A stretch of DNA of 64,000 nucleotides from Streptomyces longwoodensis. Lineage in GTDB: Bacteria > Actinomycetota > Actinomycetes > Streptomycetales > Streptomycetaceae. Position 1 is the stretch's first letter. Every line of letters starts with the position of its first letter. The notes under the pieces are model-generated. The model saw nothing but the letters and a program-made list of their open reading frames with translations. It was not told the DNA's origin and ran no database searches. Both the position numbers and the translations under genes were made by a program. The stretch covers positions 607,105-671,104 of the forward strand of contig NZ_KQ948550.1 of assembly GCF_001514125.1 (NCBI RefSeq), read 5' to 3'. Below are positions 49,594 to 56,980 of this stretch, piece after piece.

Positions 49594-50147
49594 GACGCCG
49601 GTCCGGAGCCGGCGCCGGCGACGCGGGGACGGGGTCCCCGGGCGCGTGGCGGCCGTTCGGCGCGGGAGGTCCGGCCGCGGGTGCAGAGGGAGGCGAACTC
49701 GGCGAGCTGCCAGGCCTGTTCGACCTGGCGGCAGGTCATGCCGAGCGCGCCGGCGATGCGCCGCGGGCCCCAGCCGTGGTGGCGCAGGAACCACACGTAC
49801 GCCGGGCGCTCCCGCTGCTGGGGGCGGAGCCGGCGGCGTTCGTCCGCGAGGAGGGCGTCGAGCTCGGGATCGGGGGCTCCCAACGACGCCGCGATGCGCA
49901 GCAGTTCGCGGCGCTCGCGGACGTTGAGGCCGCCCCAGATGCCGGTGCTCTCCTCGTGCCGTAGGGCCTCGCGCAGGCAGTCGCGGGAGACCGGACAGCG
50001 GGCGCAGACCCGCTTGGCGGGAGCCTCGGGGTCGTGGTCGCCGGACCTGCCGGCGGACGGGAAGAAGGTCTCGGGGTCGGTGTCACGACAGGCCGCGCGC
50101 TCCACCCAGGGGTCGGTGCCCGCGCGCTGGGGTGCCGGTGCGTACAT
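49590..50147 (-). CDS. WhiB-like (Wbl) iron-sulphur transcription factor
   Basis: This 185-aa regulator has four cysteines (Cys20, Cys48, Cys51, Cys57 in RVCARCPVSRDC) for a [4Fe-4S] cluster, followed by the GIWGG turn at 69-73 and a basic helix. An extra C-terminal part (about 100-150) has a helix-turn-helix look (HHGWGPRRIAGALGMTCRQVEQAW), unusual for short Wbl proteins. ATG 50147 is preferred to one at 50207 because AAAGGG lies before it. It heads an operon with a hydrolase and proB, and an operator pair lies 51 bp upstream, so it is probably a second-tier cluster regulator. Confidence 0.9.
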   Translation of the reverse strand: MYAPAPQRAGTDPWVERAACRDTDPETFFPSAGRSGDHDPEAPAKRVCARCPVSRDCLREALRHEESTGIWGGLNVRERRELLRIAASLGAPDPELDALLADERRRLRPQQRERPAYVWFLRHHGWGPRRIAGALGMTCRQVEQAWQLAEFASLCTRGRTSRAERPPRARGPRPRVAGAGSGPAS

Positions 50148-50197
50148 GGCGGTCGGCCCTTTCTCGACGGAAGGCGGCCGTATCTGACCCCACGATA

Positions 50198-50233
50198 AAC
50201 TCAACAAGCGATGATTTCAATGCTTGTTGAGTT
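50198..50233. promoter_or_regulatory. Cluster operator pair upstream of whiB
   Basis: AACTCAACAAGCGATGATTT (50198-50217) and ATTTCAATGCTTGTTGAGTT (50214-50233) overlap with starts 16 bp apart. The outermost 12 bases on each side are exact reverse complements, so the whole 36-bp array is itself a palindrome. It is the most symmetric copy in the window and is well placed to control both the whiB operon and the rightward transcript. Confidence 0.78.
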
Positions 50234-50312
50234 CCCTCCGGGTTACGTCCCGGTGTCCGGCCTGTGCGCCGACGGTGTGGTTGAGATTTGGACGATCGGT
50301 GCAGGTCCGATG

Positions 50313-50348
50313 GATTCCACGAGCGTTGAAATTCACCCTTGATGAGTC
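50313..50348. promoter_or_regulatory. Imperfect cluster operator pair upstream of the type III PKS-like gene
   Basis: GATTCCACGAGCGTTGAAAT (50313-50332) has TCC for TCA. AATTCACCCTTGATGAGTC (50330-50348) has both halves but a 7-nt spacer, so the offset is 17. They are weaker than the pair at 50198-50233 but again lie in an AT-rich promoter-like patch. Confidence 0.5.
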
Positions 50349-50561
50349 AACTCCCTTGTCGTACCGTCGCTTTCGTAAGCCACCGCCGAAGCCCGCGAGG
50401 GCGTCGGGGCGCCGACATGCCCGGCACCGGCTCGCGCAGCCGCGGCCTGCTGAGAGCGCCCCCGGCGGAAGTGTCACGTCCGTGCCCCCCGGTCATCGTC
50501 ACCGCCGGGCCGACGTTTCTTGTTCGCGCCGTCAAACGGCGCTCGCAACGGGGGAGCGCGA

Positions 50562-50583
50562 CCGCGCACTGGGGAGTGCGCGG
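50562..50583 (+). promoter_or_regulatory. GGGG-loop hairpin in leader
   Basis: CCGCGCACT-GGGG-AGTGCGCGG is a perfect 9-bp stem with a four-G loop, 135 nt before the type III PKS-like gene. It may be an attenuator or RNA-stability element. Confidence 0.4.
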
Positions 50584-50718
50584 CGTGCGGGGAACTTCCG
50601 AGGTGAGGGCTGCTCGTCGCCGCGCGGTGCCCGCTGTCCGGGCCCGCGACGGCCGGTTTCCGCCCGCCGGGCGCGGGCTCGTGCACGCACGCCACGTCAC
50701 AGCGTCCTTGGAGACCCC

Positions 50719-51777
50719 ATGCCCGTCGTCAGTGCACCCGTGGTCGTCCTGCCGCGTCACCAGGTCACCACCGAGGAAATACTCGAGCGGATCGAGGAGG
50801 TCTACCCGGACCACCCGCGTCTCGCCCACCTCAAGCGCTTCATCCGCGCCACCACCGTACGGACCCGCTGGTACACCCGTCCGCTGGCCGAGCAGTGGTG
50901 CACGGACGGCTCCGTCGCGGACCGCACGCGCCGGCACCTCCAGGACTCCCTCGAACTGGCTGAGTCGGCCGCACGAGGCGCCCTCCTGGAGGCGGGACTG
51001 CGCCCCGAGGACGTCGACGCCGTCGTGGTGGCCAGCGCCACCGGCCACAGCATCCCGGGGCTCGACGTCCCGCTCCTGGACAGACTCGGGCTGCGGCCCT
51101 CGGTGCGCCGCATACCCGTGACCCAACTCGGCTGCGGCGGCGGGGTCTTCGGCATCTCCACGGCCGCCGAGCTGGTCACCGCGCGTCCCGGCAGCACCGT
51201 GCTCGTGGTGTGCGCCGACGTGTTCAGCCACTACCTGCACCAGGGGGACACCGGCCTGGACGGCATGATCTTCAAGGGGATCATCGGGGACGCGGCCGGC
51301 GCGTGCGTGGTCACCTCCGACGCACGCGGTCCGCACCTGGAACTGCGCGACTCCGGGGAGTGGCTGCAGCTGCACCGCGGCAGCGATGTCGTGGGCTCGT
51401 TCGTCGACGACGACGGGCTGCATACCTTCAACTCACGGCGCCTGCTCCCCACGATCGCCGGGGTCATGCCCCACGTGAAGGAGTGGTTCGGGCGCGCGGG
51501 GTCCGACGGCATGCACGCCGGTCCCGACTTCGTGGTCTCCCACACCGGGAGCTCCAAGGCGCTGGACGCCGTCGTGGCCGGCCTCGGGGCCGACCCGGAA
51601 CTCTTCGGCCTGGCCCGTGACTCACTGCGCGAGGTGGGCAACGTGGGCTCGGTGTCCGTCCTGGAGGTCATGGAACGGACGTTTCGCAAGCCGCCCGAGG
51701 ACGGTGCGCACGGCCTCGTGGTCTCGCTCGCCCCGGGCGTGTCGGTGATGGCGCTCCGGGTGGTGTGGCACGGCTGA
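50719..51777 (+). CDS. Type III polyketide synthase-like (chalcone synthase superfamily) enzyme
   Basis: This is a 352-aa thiolase-fold enzyme. Its layout matches bacterial type III PKS: an N-terminal LPRHQVTTEEI, IRATTVRTRWYTRPL, then Cys139 in VTQLGCGGGVFG, His275 in VVSHTGSS and Asn308 in REVGNVGS, the Cys-His-Asn triad. The loop corresponding to GFGPG reads SLAPG. Length is that of type III PKS, not FabH. It could make a small polyketide or act as a single-step beta-ketoacyl synthase supplying the alkyl chain. Its place in a type I PKS pathway is unexpected. The ATG at 50719 has only a weak GGAGA upstream. Confidence 0.75.
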   Translation: MPVVSAPVVVLPRHQVTTEEILERIEEVYPDHPRLAHLKRFIRATTVRTRWYTRPLAEQWCTDGSVADRTRRHLQDSLELAESAARGALLEAGLRPEDVDAVVVASATGHSIPGLDVPLLDRLGLRPSVRRIPVTQLGCGGGVFGISTAAELVTARPGSTVLVVCADVFSHYLHQGDTGLDGMIFKGIIGDAAGACVVTSDARGPHLELRDSGEWLQLHRGSDVVGSFVDDDGLHTFNSRRLLPTIAGVMPHVKEWFGRAGSDGMHAGPDFVVSHTGSSKALDAVVAGLGADPELFGLARDSLREVGNVGSVSVLEVMERTFRKPPEDGAHGLVVSLAPGVSVMALRVVWHG

Positions 51778-51797
51778 GCCCGAGGCGCGGAGGGGTG

Positions 51798-51812
51798 GGT
51801 CCGGCGCGGACC
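51798..51812. terminator. Small hairpin between convergent genes
   Basis: GGTCCG-GCG-CGGACC forms a 6-bp stem 20 nt after the type III PKS-like gene, in the 162-nt gap to the convergent TetR-B gene. It is a modest candidate terminator. Confidence 0.35.
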
Positions 51813-51939
51813 GGTGAGGGCCCGTCGGGAACGCGCCGACCGCGGAGGGGGTGGCCCCGCGCAGTGGGACACCGGGGGAGGGGGGTGACCTTTCGGGTGT
51901 GGCCCCTCGCTGGTCGGCTGCCCCGTGTCGCCGGCCGGC

Positions 51940-52665
51940 TCAGTCCGCCGCGGGGTCGTGCGGCCGGCGGGGTGCCAGCGTCGCGGACAGCCGCAGCTCC
52001 AGGGCCGGCACCACCCAGGCGATGAACTCCTCGAAGTCCATGGAGGCGAGCGGCTGGATCCGGAGCACGTACCGCATCAGCGCCAGCCCCGCGAGGTGGC
52101 CGGAGGCCAGGGCCGCGCGGGTCGTGGCGTCGGGACGCTCCTTGTAACCGGACGCCTGGGCCCAAGCCTTGGTGCTGGCCTCGATGCGCTCGCGCAGCAT
52201 GTCCGAGGTGGCGCTGTCGGCGAGGCCCGCCCGGTAGATGGCGGTCATCGCGTAGCGCGTGCTCTCGTGCTCCCAGAACGAGAAGTACGTCTGGGCGATC
52301 CACGTCGCCTCGGTGGCGGCCGTGTCGACGTCCGGCATGTTGTCGAAGCTCGCCGAGACGCTGAACGAGGAGTTGATGGCGGCGTCGAAGACGCCCTCCT
52401 TGTTGCCGAAGAAGTGGTGGACGAGTGCCGGGTCCACCTCCGCGTCCTCGGCGATGGCCCGGATGGTGGTGCGCGCGTACCCCCGGTCGGCGAAGAGGTG
52501 CAGTGCCGATTCGAGGATCTGCTCGCGGGTGCCGCTGTCACCGGGGCGGCGTCCACTGCGGGCGCGTCGCGGGCGCGTGTCCTTGGCGGACGCCGAGGCG
52601 GCCCGGCCGCCCGACCCGGACTTGCGGGGGGCACTCGTCGAGTCGTATGTCTGCCTGGATGTCAT
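51940..52665 (-). CDS. TetR-family regulator (TetR-B), paralogue of TetR-A
   Basis: This is a 241-aa regulator. A basic Ser/Arg-rich arm (residues 1-44) precedes the helix-turn-helix (RTTIRAIAEDAEVDPALVHH, FFGNKEGVF). The ligand domain ends LASMDFEEFIAWVVP, matching TetR-A position by position. A complete cluster palindrome lies 36 bp upstream, consistent with autoregulation. Having two close paralogues at opposite ends of the cluster suggests duplication within the cluster and division of labour, for example sensing different intermediates. Confidence 0.87.
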   Translation of the reverse strand: MTSRQTYDSTSAPRKSGSGGRAASASAKDTRPRRARSGRRPGDSGTREQILESALHLFADRGYARTTIRAIAEDAEVDPALVHHFFGNKEGVFDAAINSSFSVSASFDNMPDVDTAATEATWIAQTYFSFWEHESTRYAMTAIYRAGLADSATSDMLRERIEASTKAWAQASGYKERPDATTRAALASGHLAGLALMRYVLRIQPLASMDFEEFIAWVVPALELRLSATLAPRRPHDPAAD

Positions 52666-52701
52666 GGGATCACTGCACTTCGCGGGGGGGTTCGAGCGAT
52701 T

Positions 52702-52721
52702 AATTCACCGCATAGTGAAAA
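52702..52721. promoter_or_regulatory. Single cluster operator upstream of TetR-B
   Basis: AATTCACCGCATAGTGAAAA has complete TTCA-N8-TGAA and an inverted repeat TTCAC/GTGAA. It is preceded by TT, giving TTAATTCA as at three other copies. No partner is visible at the 16-bp offset on either side. It lies 36 bp before the TetR-B ATG. Confidence 0.7.
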
Positions 52722-53172
52722 CATCCTAGCAGGCGCTCCGGAGAGCGTCCATCCGCGGGCTCCGGCACGGGACCGCCCACCCGTGGCGGCCCGTTGGTCG
52801 ACACAAGACTTCCCGCTCCGAGGGGAAAGATACTGCGGAAGTGGAATCCGACGGGAAGTCGGCGGGGGATCCGGCGCCGGCGTGCGGCCGGGGTCGAGGG
52901 GAGGGGCGGCCCTGCCGGTGTGCGGGCCGCGAGGGAAGTGGAAGTGGGGTGCGCGGTCGTGGTGGGCGTGGTGTCGTGGGCGGCACCGGAGCTGGAGTCG
53001 GTTCCCTTGGCCCTGCGTCGCCGCGAGCCCGAGCCGCCCTTCCGGCCCCCGACCCTCACCGCCCCCGGCGCCGACCGGAGCCCACGCCGTCCTCCCAGGC
53101 CCGCGGCCCCGGAGCTCCCGGCGCCCCGCACCACCGAATCCCGAGCCGCCCGCCCCCCGAACCACCCCCGCC
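52722..53172. other. 451-nt intergenic region without a convincing gene
   Basis: This lies between the TetR-B promoter and the stop of TetR-C. Open frames cross it on both strands, but all are Pro/Arg-rich, lack ribosome-binding sites and show no family features. No operator copies or strong hairpins were seen. Confidence 0.5.
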
Positions 53173-53790
53173 TCACACCCCCTCGTCCACACCTCCCACC
53201 CCGAGCAGCGTCCGCCGAAGCCCCGGTGCGATCGTCGCGATCAGGGTCTCCACGTCCGGCGCGGCCACCGCCCGGACCCCGATGAGGTGCCGGACGAGAG
53301 CGACGCCGCCGAGCTGGGCGCCGAACAGGGCTGTGCGGAGCTCCGCGTCCTCGCCCGGGAGTTCGTGGTCGACCATCGCGTTGAGCGCCTCGGCCATGCG
53401 GCCGCGCAGCACGCGGGAGGCCTCCGCGTCGGACAGGGCGATCCGGTACAGCTCGACCAGCGGGGACTCCTCCTCCTCGCCGGGCTCCCACAGGGTGAGG
53501 TAGATGCGGGCCAGCCGGGCGGGCAGGTCCTCGTCGACGCCCTCGGCGACCGCCGGGCGCAGCAACCCCGCGACCTTGACGGTGCGTTCGACGAGGGCGC
53601 CGAGCACGGCGGCCTTGTCGGGGAGGAGTTCGCGGGCCTGGGCCAGGTCCAGGCCCGCCTCCTCGGCGAGTTCGGCGAAGTCGGTCTGGCGGTACCCCTT
53701 GCGGGTGAAGAGGGTGCGGCCCGCGGAGACCAGGGCCTGGGTGGCCTCGACGCGCGCCTCCGCCGCGTCCACTGCGCTGGTGACGGTCAT
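53173..53790 (-). CDS. TetR-family regulator (TetR-C), divergent type
   Basis: This 205-aa regulator has a clear N-terminal TetR helix-turn-helix shape (ALVSAGRTLFTRKGYRQTDF, AELAEEAGLD), but its recognition-helix region (LDLAQARELLPDKAAV) lacks the DPALxHHFF seen in the other three. The C-terminal domain is helical. The ATG at 53790 is preferred to 53799 because GGGAG abuts the latter. It is divergent from fabH across two operator groups. It may bind a different site or depend on the shared one; it is the odd one out among the four. Confidence 0.82.
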   Translation of the reverse strand: MTVTSAVDAAEARVEATQALVSAGRTLFTRKGYRQTDFAELAEEAGLDLAQARELLPDKAAVLGALVERTVKVAGLLRPAVAEGVDEDLPARLARIYLTLWEPGEEEESPLVELYRIALSDAEASRVLRGRMAEALNAMVDHELPGEDAELRTALFGAQLGGVALVRHLIGVRAVAAPDVETLIATIAPGLRRTLLGVGGVDEGV

Positions 53791-53830
53791 GGTGGGCATC
53801 TCCCGTGGGTCCTCGGCCGGTCCGGGCGTT

Positions 53831-53866
53831 AATTCACTCTCCAGTGAAGTCTGTCTCTGTTGAATT
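53831..53866. promoter_or_regulatory. Cluster operator pair between TetR-C and fabH
   Basis: AATTCACTCTCCAGTGAAGT (53831-53850) contains the perfect inverted repeat TTCACT-CTCC-AGTGAA. AAGTCTGTCTCTGTTGAATT (53847-53866) starts 16 bp later, with TCT for TCA in its left half. TTAATTCA appears again at the left end. The pair lies 41 bp upstream of the TetR-C start. Confidence 0.75.
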
Positions 53867-53884
53867 AGTCAAGCGGCTCTGCGA

Positions 53885-53906
53885 TGATTTCAACACTCGA
53901 TGAGTT
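53885..53906. promoter_or_regulatory. Cluster operator next to fabH
   Basis: ATTTCAACACTCGATGAGTT (53887-53906) is a complete copy. A right half-site (TGATTT, 53885-53890) from a degenerate copy overlaps its left end at the usual 16-bp offset. It ends 30 bp before the fabH GTG. Confidence 0.7.
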
Positions 53907-53935
53907 ATTCGGCGTTCGCCGCCCGAGGAGGAATC

Positions 53936-55000
53936 GTGCAGTCCATCGGCATCACCGGAGTGGGCTCGTACCTGCCCGAGGCCATCGTCAGCAACGCGGA
54001 GATCGGGCACGGGGCCGGCGTGACCGACGAGTGGATCGTCCGCAAGACCGGCATACGCGAGCGGCGCCGGGCCGCGCCCCACCAGGCCACCTCCGACCTC
54101 GCCGCGGCCGCGGCCGAACACGCGCTGCGCCGGGCCGGGTTGTCGGCCGACCAGCTGGCGTACGTGGTGGTCGCCACCTCCACGCCCGACCACCCGCAGC
54201 CCGCCACCGCGGCGCTCGTGCAGGACCGCATCGGCGCCCGCGGGGCCGCCGCGTTCGACGTCAACGCCGTGTGCAGCGGCTTCGTCTACGCCCTGAAGAC
54301 CGTGGAGAAGCTGCTGGCCGCCGCCGCGCCCGGCGAACCCCGGCACGGGCTGGTGATCGGCGCCGACCTGTACTCCCGCATCCTGGACTACGCCGACCGC
54401 CGCACCGCCGCGCTGTTCGGGGACGGGGCCGGTGCGGTCGTGCTCGGGCCCGTCCCGGCCGGGCGCGGCCTGCGGCACGTGTCCCTCGTCTCGCACGGCG
54501 ACGCGCACGGCCTGATCCGGGTCGAGGCCGGCGGCAGCCGCCTCCCCGCCTCGCCGGTGACCGTGGCCGAGGGCGGCCACTACTTCCGGATGGACGGCCG
54601 CGGCGTGCGCGCCTTCGTCACCCGCACCCTGCCGCGCGAGGTCGGCCGGCTGCTGCGCGAGGCCGCCGTACCGCCGGACGCCGTACGGCACTTCGTCCCG
54701 CACCAGGCCAACGGCGCGATGCTCGCCGACCTCTGGCCGGACCTCGGGCTGCGCGGCGCCGACCTGCACCTCACGCTGGAGCGGTACGCCAACACCGGCG
54801 CCGCCTCGGTCCCGGTCACGCTCGCCGAGATGGACCGCAGGGGCGCGGTGGCCGCCGGTGACCTGGTGGTGCTGGCCGCGTTCGGCGGTGGCATGAGCCT
54901 CGGCACCGCCCTGCTCGACTGGACCCTCGACCCGGCCGCCCCGGCGCCGGACCCCGACCCCGTCCCGGCCGGCGAACTGCTCTCGCCGCTGAGCCGGTGA
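53936..55000 (+). CDS. 3-oxoacyl-ACP synthase III (FabH-like)
   Basis: This 354-aa KAS III has GVGSYLPEAIVSNAEI at the start, Cys113 in NAVCSGFVYAL, His256 in VPHQANGAML and Asn286 in YANTGAASVP. It condenses an acyl-CoA with malonyl-carrier to a 3-oxoacyl unit. The GTG at 53936 follows GAGGAGGA; an upstream in-frame ATG has no site. A last ~25-residue Pro-rich tail is unusual. With the dehydrogenase and CCR it can build the 2-enoyl-CoA needed for an alkylmalonyl extender. It is coupled to the carboxylase genes downstream. Confidence 0.92.
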   Translation: MQSIGITGVGSYLPEAIVSNAEIGHGAGVTDEWIVRKTGIRERRRAAPHQATSDLAAAAAEHALRRAGLSADQLAYVVVATSTPDHPQPATAALVQDRIGARGAAAFDVNAVCSGFVYALKTVEKLLAAAAPGEPRHGLVIGADLYSRILDYADRRTAALFGDGAGAVVLGPVPAGRGLRHVSLVSHGDAHGLIRVEAGGSRLPASPVTVAEGGHYFRMDGRGVRAFVTRTLPREVGRLLREAAVPPDAVRHFVPHQANGAMLADLWPDLGLRGADLHLTLERYANTGAASVPVTLAEMDRRGAVAAGDLVVLAAFGGGMSLGTALLDWTLDPAAPAPDPDPVPAGELLSPLSR

Positions 55001-55014
55001 AGGGGGACGGCCGC

Positions 55015-56619
55015 ATGAACACCCACGAGGGCACGACGGACCGCGCCGACGCCACCCCCGGGGCCCCCGCCGCCGATCTGCGGGGCCGGGTCGCCGAGTT
55101 GCATGCCCTGCGCGAGCGGGTCGAGCAGGGCGACGAACGGGCGACCGCCGCCCAGCGCGGCAAGGGGAAGCTGACGGCGCGGGAGCGCATAGGGCTGCTG
55201 CTCGACCCCGGTTCCTTCCAGGAGGTGGAGCCGCTGCGGCGGCACCGGGCGACCGGCTTCGGGCTGGAGGACCGGCGGCCGCACACCGACGGCGTGATCA
55301 CCGGCTGGGGGACCGTGCACGGGCGGACCGTGTTCGTCTACGCCCACGACTTCCGCATCTTCGGCGGCGCGCTCGGCGAGGCGCACGCCCAGAAGATCCA
55401 CCGCATCATGGACCGCGCGGTCGCCGCCGGCGCCCCGCTCGTGTCGCTCAACGACGGCGCGGGCGCCCGCATCCAGGAGGGCGTCACCGCGCTCGCCGGG
55501 TACGGCGGCATCTTCCAGCGCAACACCCGTGCCTCCGGCGTCATCCCGCAGATCTCCGTGATGCTCGGCCCGTGCGCGGGCGGCGCCGCCTACAGCCCCG
55601 CCCTGACCGACTTCGTCTTCATGGTCCGCGAGACCTCGCAGATGTTCATCACCGGCCCCGACGTGGTCCAGGCCGTCACCGGCGAGCGGGTCTCCATCGG
55701 CGCCCTGGGCGGAGCCGACGTGCACGCCGAGGTGTCCGGTGTCGCGCACTTCGCGCACGACGACGAGGAGACCTGCCTGGAGGAGGTCCGCTACCTGCTG
55801 TCGCTGCTGCCCCAGAACAACCGGGAGACGCCCCCCGCCGCGCTGCCCGAGGACCCGGTGGACCGGCCGTGCGAGGCCCTGCTCGACCTCGTCCCGGCCG
55901 ACGGCAACCGGCCGTACGACATGCGCCGCGTCGTCGAGGAGCTCGTCGACGACGGGGAGGTGCTGGAGGTTCACGAGCGCTGGGCCGCCAACGTGGTGTG
56001 CGCGCTCGGCCGGCTCGGCGGGCAGGTCGTCGGCCTCGTCGCCAACCAGCCGCTGGTGCAGGCGGGCGTCCTGGACATCGACGCCAGTGAGAAGGCGGCC
56101 CGCTTCGTGCAGATGTGCGACGCCTTCAACATCCCGCTGGTCACCCTGGTCGACGTGCCCGGCTTCCTGCCCGGGGTCGACCAGGAGCACAACGGCATCA
56201 TCCGGCGCGGCGCCAAGCTGCTCTACGCCTACTGCAACGCCACGGTCCCCCGGATCTCGGTCATCCTGCGCAAGGCGTACGGCGGCGCGTACATCGTCAT
56301 GGACTCCCGGTCCGTGGGCGCCGACCTCACCTACGCCTGGCCCACCAACGAGGTCGCGGTGATGGGCGCGGAGGGCGCCGCCAACGTCGTCTTCCGGCGC
56401 CGCATCCGCGCCGCCGAGGACCCCGAGGCGGTGCGCCGGCAGCTCGTCAAGGAGTACCGGGCCGAGCTGATGCACCCCTACCACGCGGCCGAACGCGGCC
56501 TGATCGACGACGTGATCGACCCGGCCGACACCCGCCGGATCCTCGTCGAGTCCCTGCGCATGCTGCGCGCCAAGCACGCCGACCTGGCGGCCCGCAAGCA
56601 CGGCAACCCGCCCCAATGA
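55015..56619 (+). CDS. Acyl-CoA carboxylase beta (carboxyltransferase) subunit
   Basis: This 534-aa biotin-dependent carboxyltransferase resembles actinobacterial PccB/AccB. It has KLTARERIGLLLDPGSFQE, the acyl-CoA oxyanion loop GPCAGGAAYSPAL, ITGPDVVQAVTGE, and the second-half LVDVPGFLPG and RKAYGGAYIVMDS. It carboxylates acetyl-, propionyl- or longer acyl-CoA. ATG 55015 is preferred, with AAGGGGG seven nt upstream; a GTG at 54997 overlaps the fabH stop. The biotin-carrying alpha subunit is not here and would be shared with primary metabolism. Its job is probably malonyl-CoA supply. Confidence 0.93.
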   Translation: MNTHEGTTDRADATPGAPAADLRGRVAELHALRERVEQGDERATAAQRGKGKLTARERIGLLLDPGSFQEVEPLRRHRATGFGLEDRRPHTDGVITGWGTVHGRTVFVYAHDFRIFGGALGEAHAQKIHRIMDRAVAAGAPLVSLNDGAGARIQEGVTALAGYGGIFQRNTRASGVIPQISVMLGPCAGGAAYSPALTDFVFMVRETSQMFITGPDVVQAVTGERVSIGALGGADVHAEVSGVAHFAHDDEETCLEEVRYLLSLLPQNNRETPPAALPEDPVDRPCEALLDLVPADGNRPYDMRRVVEELVDDGEVLEVHERWAANVVCALGRLGGQVVGLVANQPLVQAGVLDIDASEKAARFVQMCDAFNIPLVTLVDVPGFLPGVDQEHNGIIRRGAKLLYAYCNATVPRISVILRKAYGGAYIVMDSRSVGADLTYAWPTNEVAVMGAEGAANVVFRRRIRAAEDPEAVRRQLVKEYRAELMHPYHAAERGLIDDVIDPADTRRILVESLRMLRAKHADLAARKHGNPPQ

Positions 56620-56642
56620 CGAGCGAAGTGAGGGAACGTCAC

Positions 56643-56891
56643 ATGACGAGCACGGTCACGCACACGGACGGCTCCGCCACCGGACGGCCGGGGGCGCCCC
56701 TGGTCCGCGTCGTCCGCGGCGGCGCGCTGCCCGCCGAGGAACTCGCCGCGCTCACCGCGGTGCTGCTCTCCCGGGCCGCCGCCCTGACGGCCGGGGAGCC
56801 GCGGGATGAGCCGGTCACGGTCGTCCCCCTGTGGGAGGGCCCGGGCGCCCGCAGCACGCCCTACCGCTCACCGGTGAGCTGGCGCGACTGA
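56643..56891 (+). CDS. Acyl-CoA carboxylase epsilon subunit
   Basis: This 82-aa protein of the AccE/PccE type has an N-terminal variable part, then PLVRVVRGGALPAEELAALT and a C-terminal WxxxxR-like end (RSPVSWRD). Such small subunits tighten the alpha-beta complex in actinomycetes. ATG 56643 is 23 nt after the beta subunit stop. It ends the fabH operon. Confidence 0.85.
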   Translation: MTSTVTHTDGSATGRPGAPLVRVVRGGALPAEELAALTAVLLSRAAALTAGEPRDEPVTVVPLWEGPGARSTPYRSPVSWRD

Positions 56892-56928
56892 GCCCCGCGC
56901 CCGGCGCCCCGCAAGCGCGGGTGGTCAT

Positions 56929-56966
56929 GACGGCGGCCCGGGAGGTGTCCCTCCCGGGCCGCCGTC
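56929..56966. terminator. Strong bidirectional terminator
   Basis: A perfect 17-bp stem (56929-56945 with 56950-56966) and a TGTC loop lie between the epsilon gene and the convergent FAD monooxygenase. It cleanly separates the last operator-controlled operon from the right-hand block. Confidence 0.85.
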
Positions 56967-56980
56967 GCGTCCCGCCGGGC

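Larger units (their letters stand above)
50234..50718. other. Long leader region before the type III PKS-like gene
   Basis: This 485-nt stretch has no convincing gene; overlapping open frames lack ribosome sites and are Arg/Pro-rich shadows. It contains a second, weaker operator pair (50313-50348) and a GGGG-loop hairpin (50562-50583). If the promoter is at the operators, the transcript has a leader of more than 350 nt, room for attenuation or a small RNA. Confidence 0.4.

Noticed and set aside
52841..53503. Possible gene in the 52.7-53.2 kb gap
   Set aside because: No ribosome-binding site, strongly biased composition, and overlap with the start of TetR-C's C-terminal coding region on the other strand.
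53831..53906. Gamma-butyrolactone receptor (ARE-type) boxes
   Set aside because: The shared palindrome does not resemble the AT/CGGTTT-type ARE consensus, and no butyrolactone synthase gene is present.
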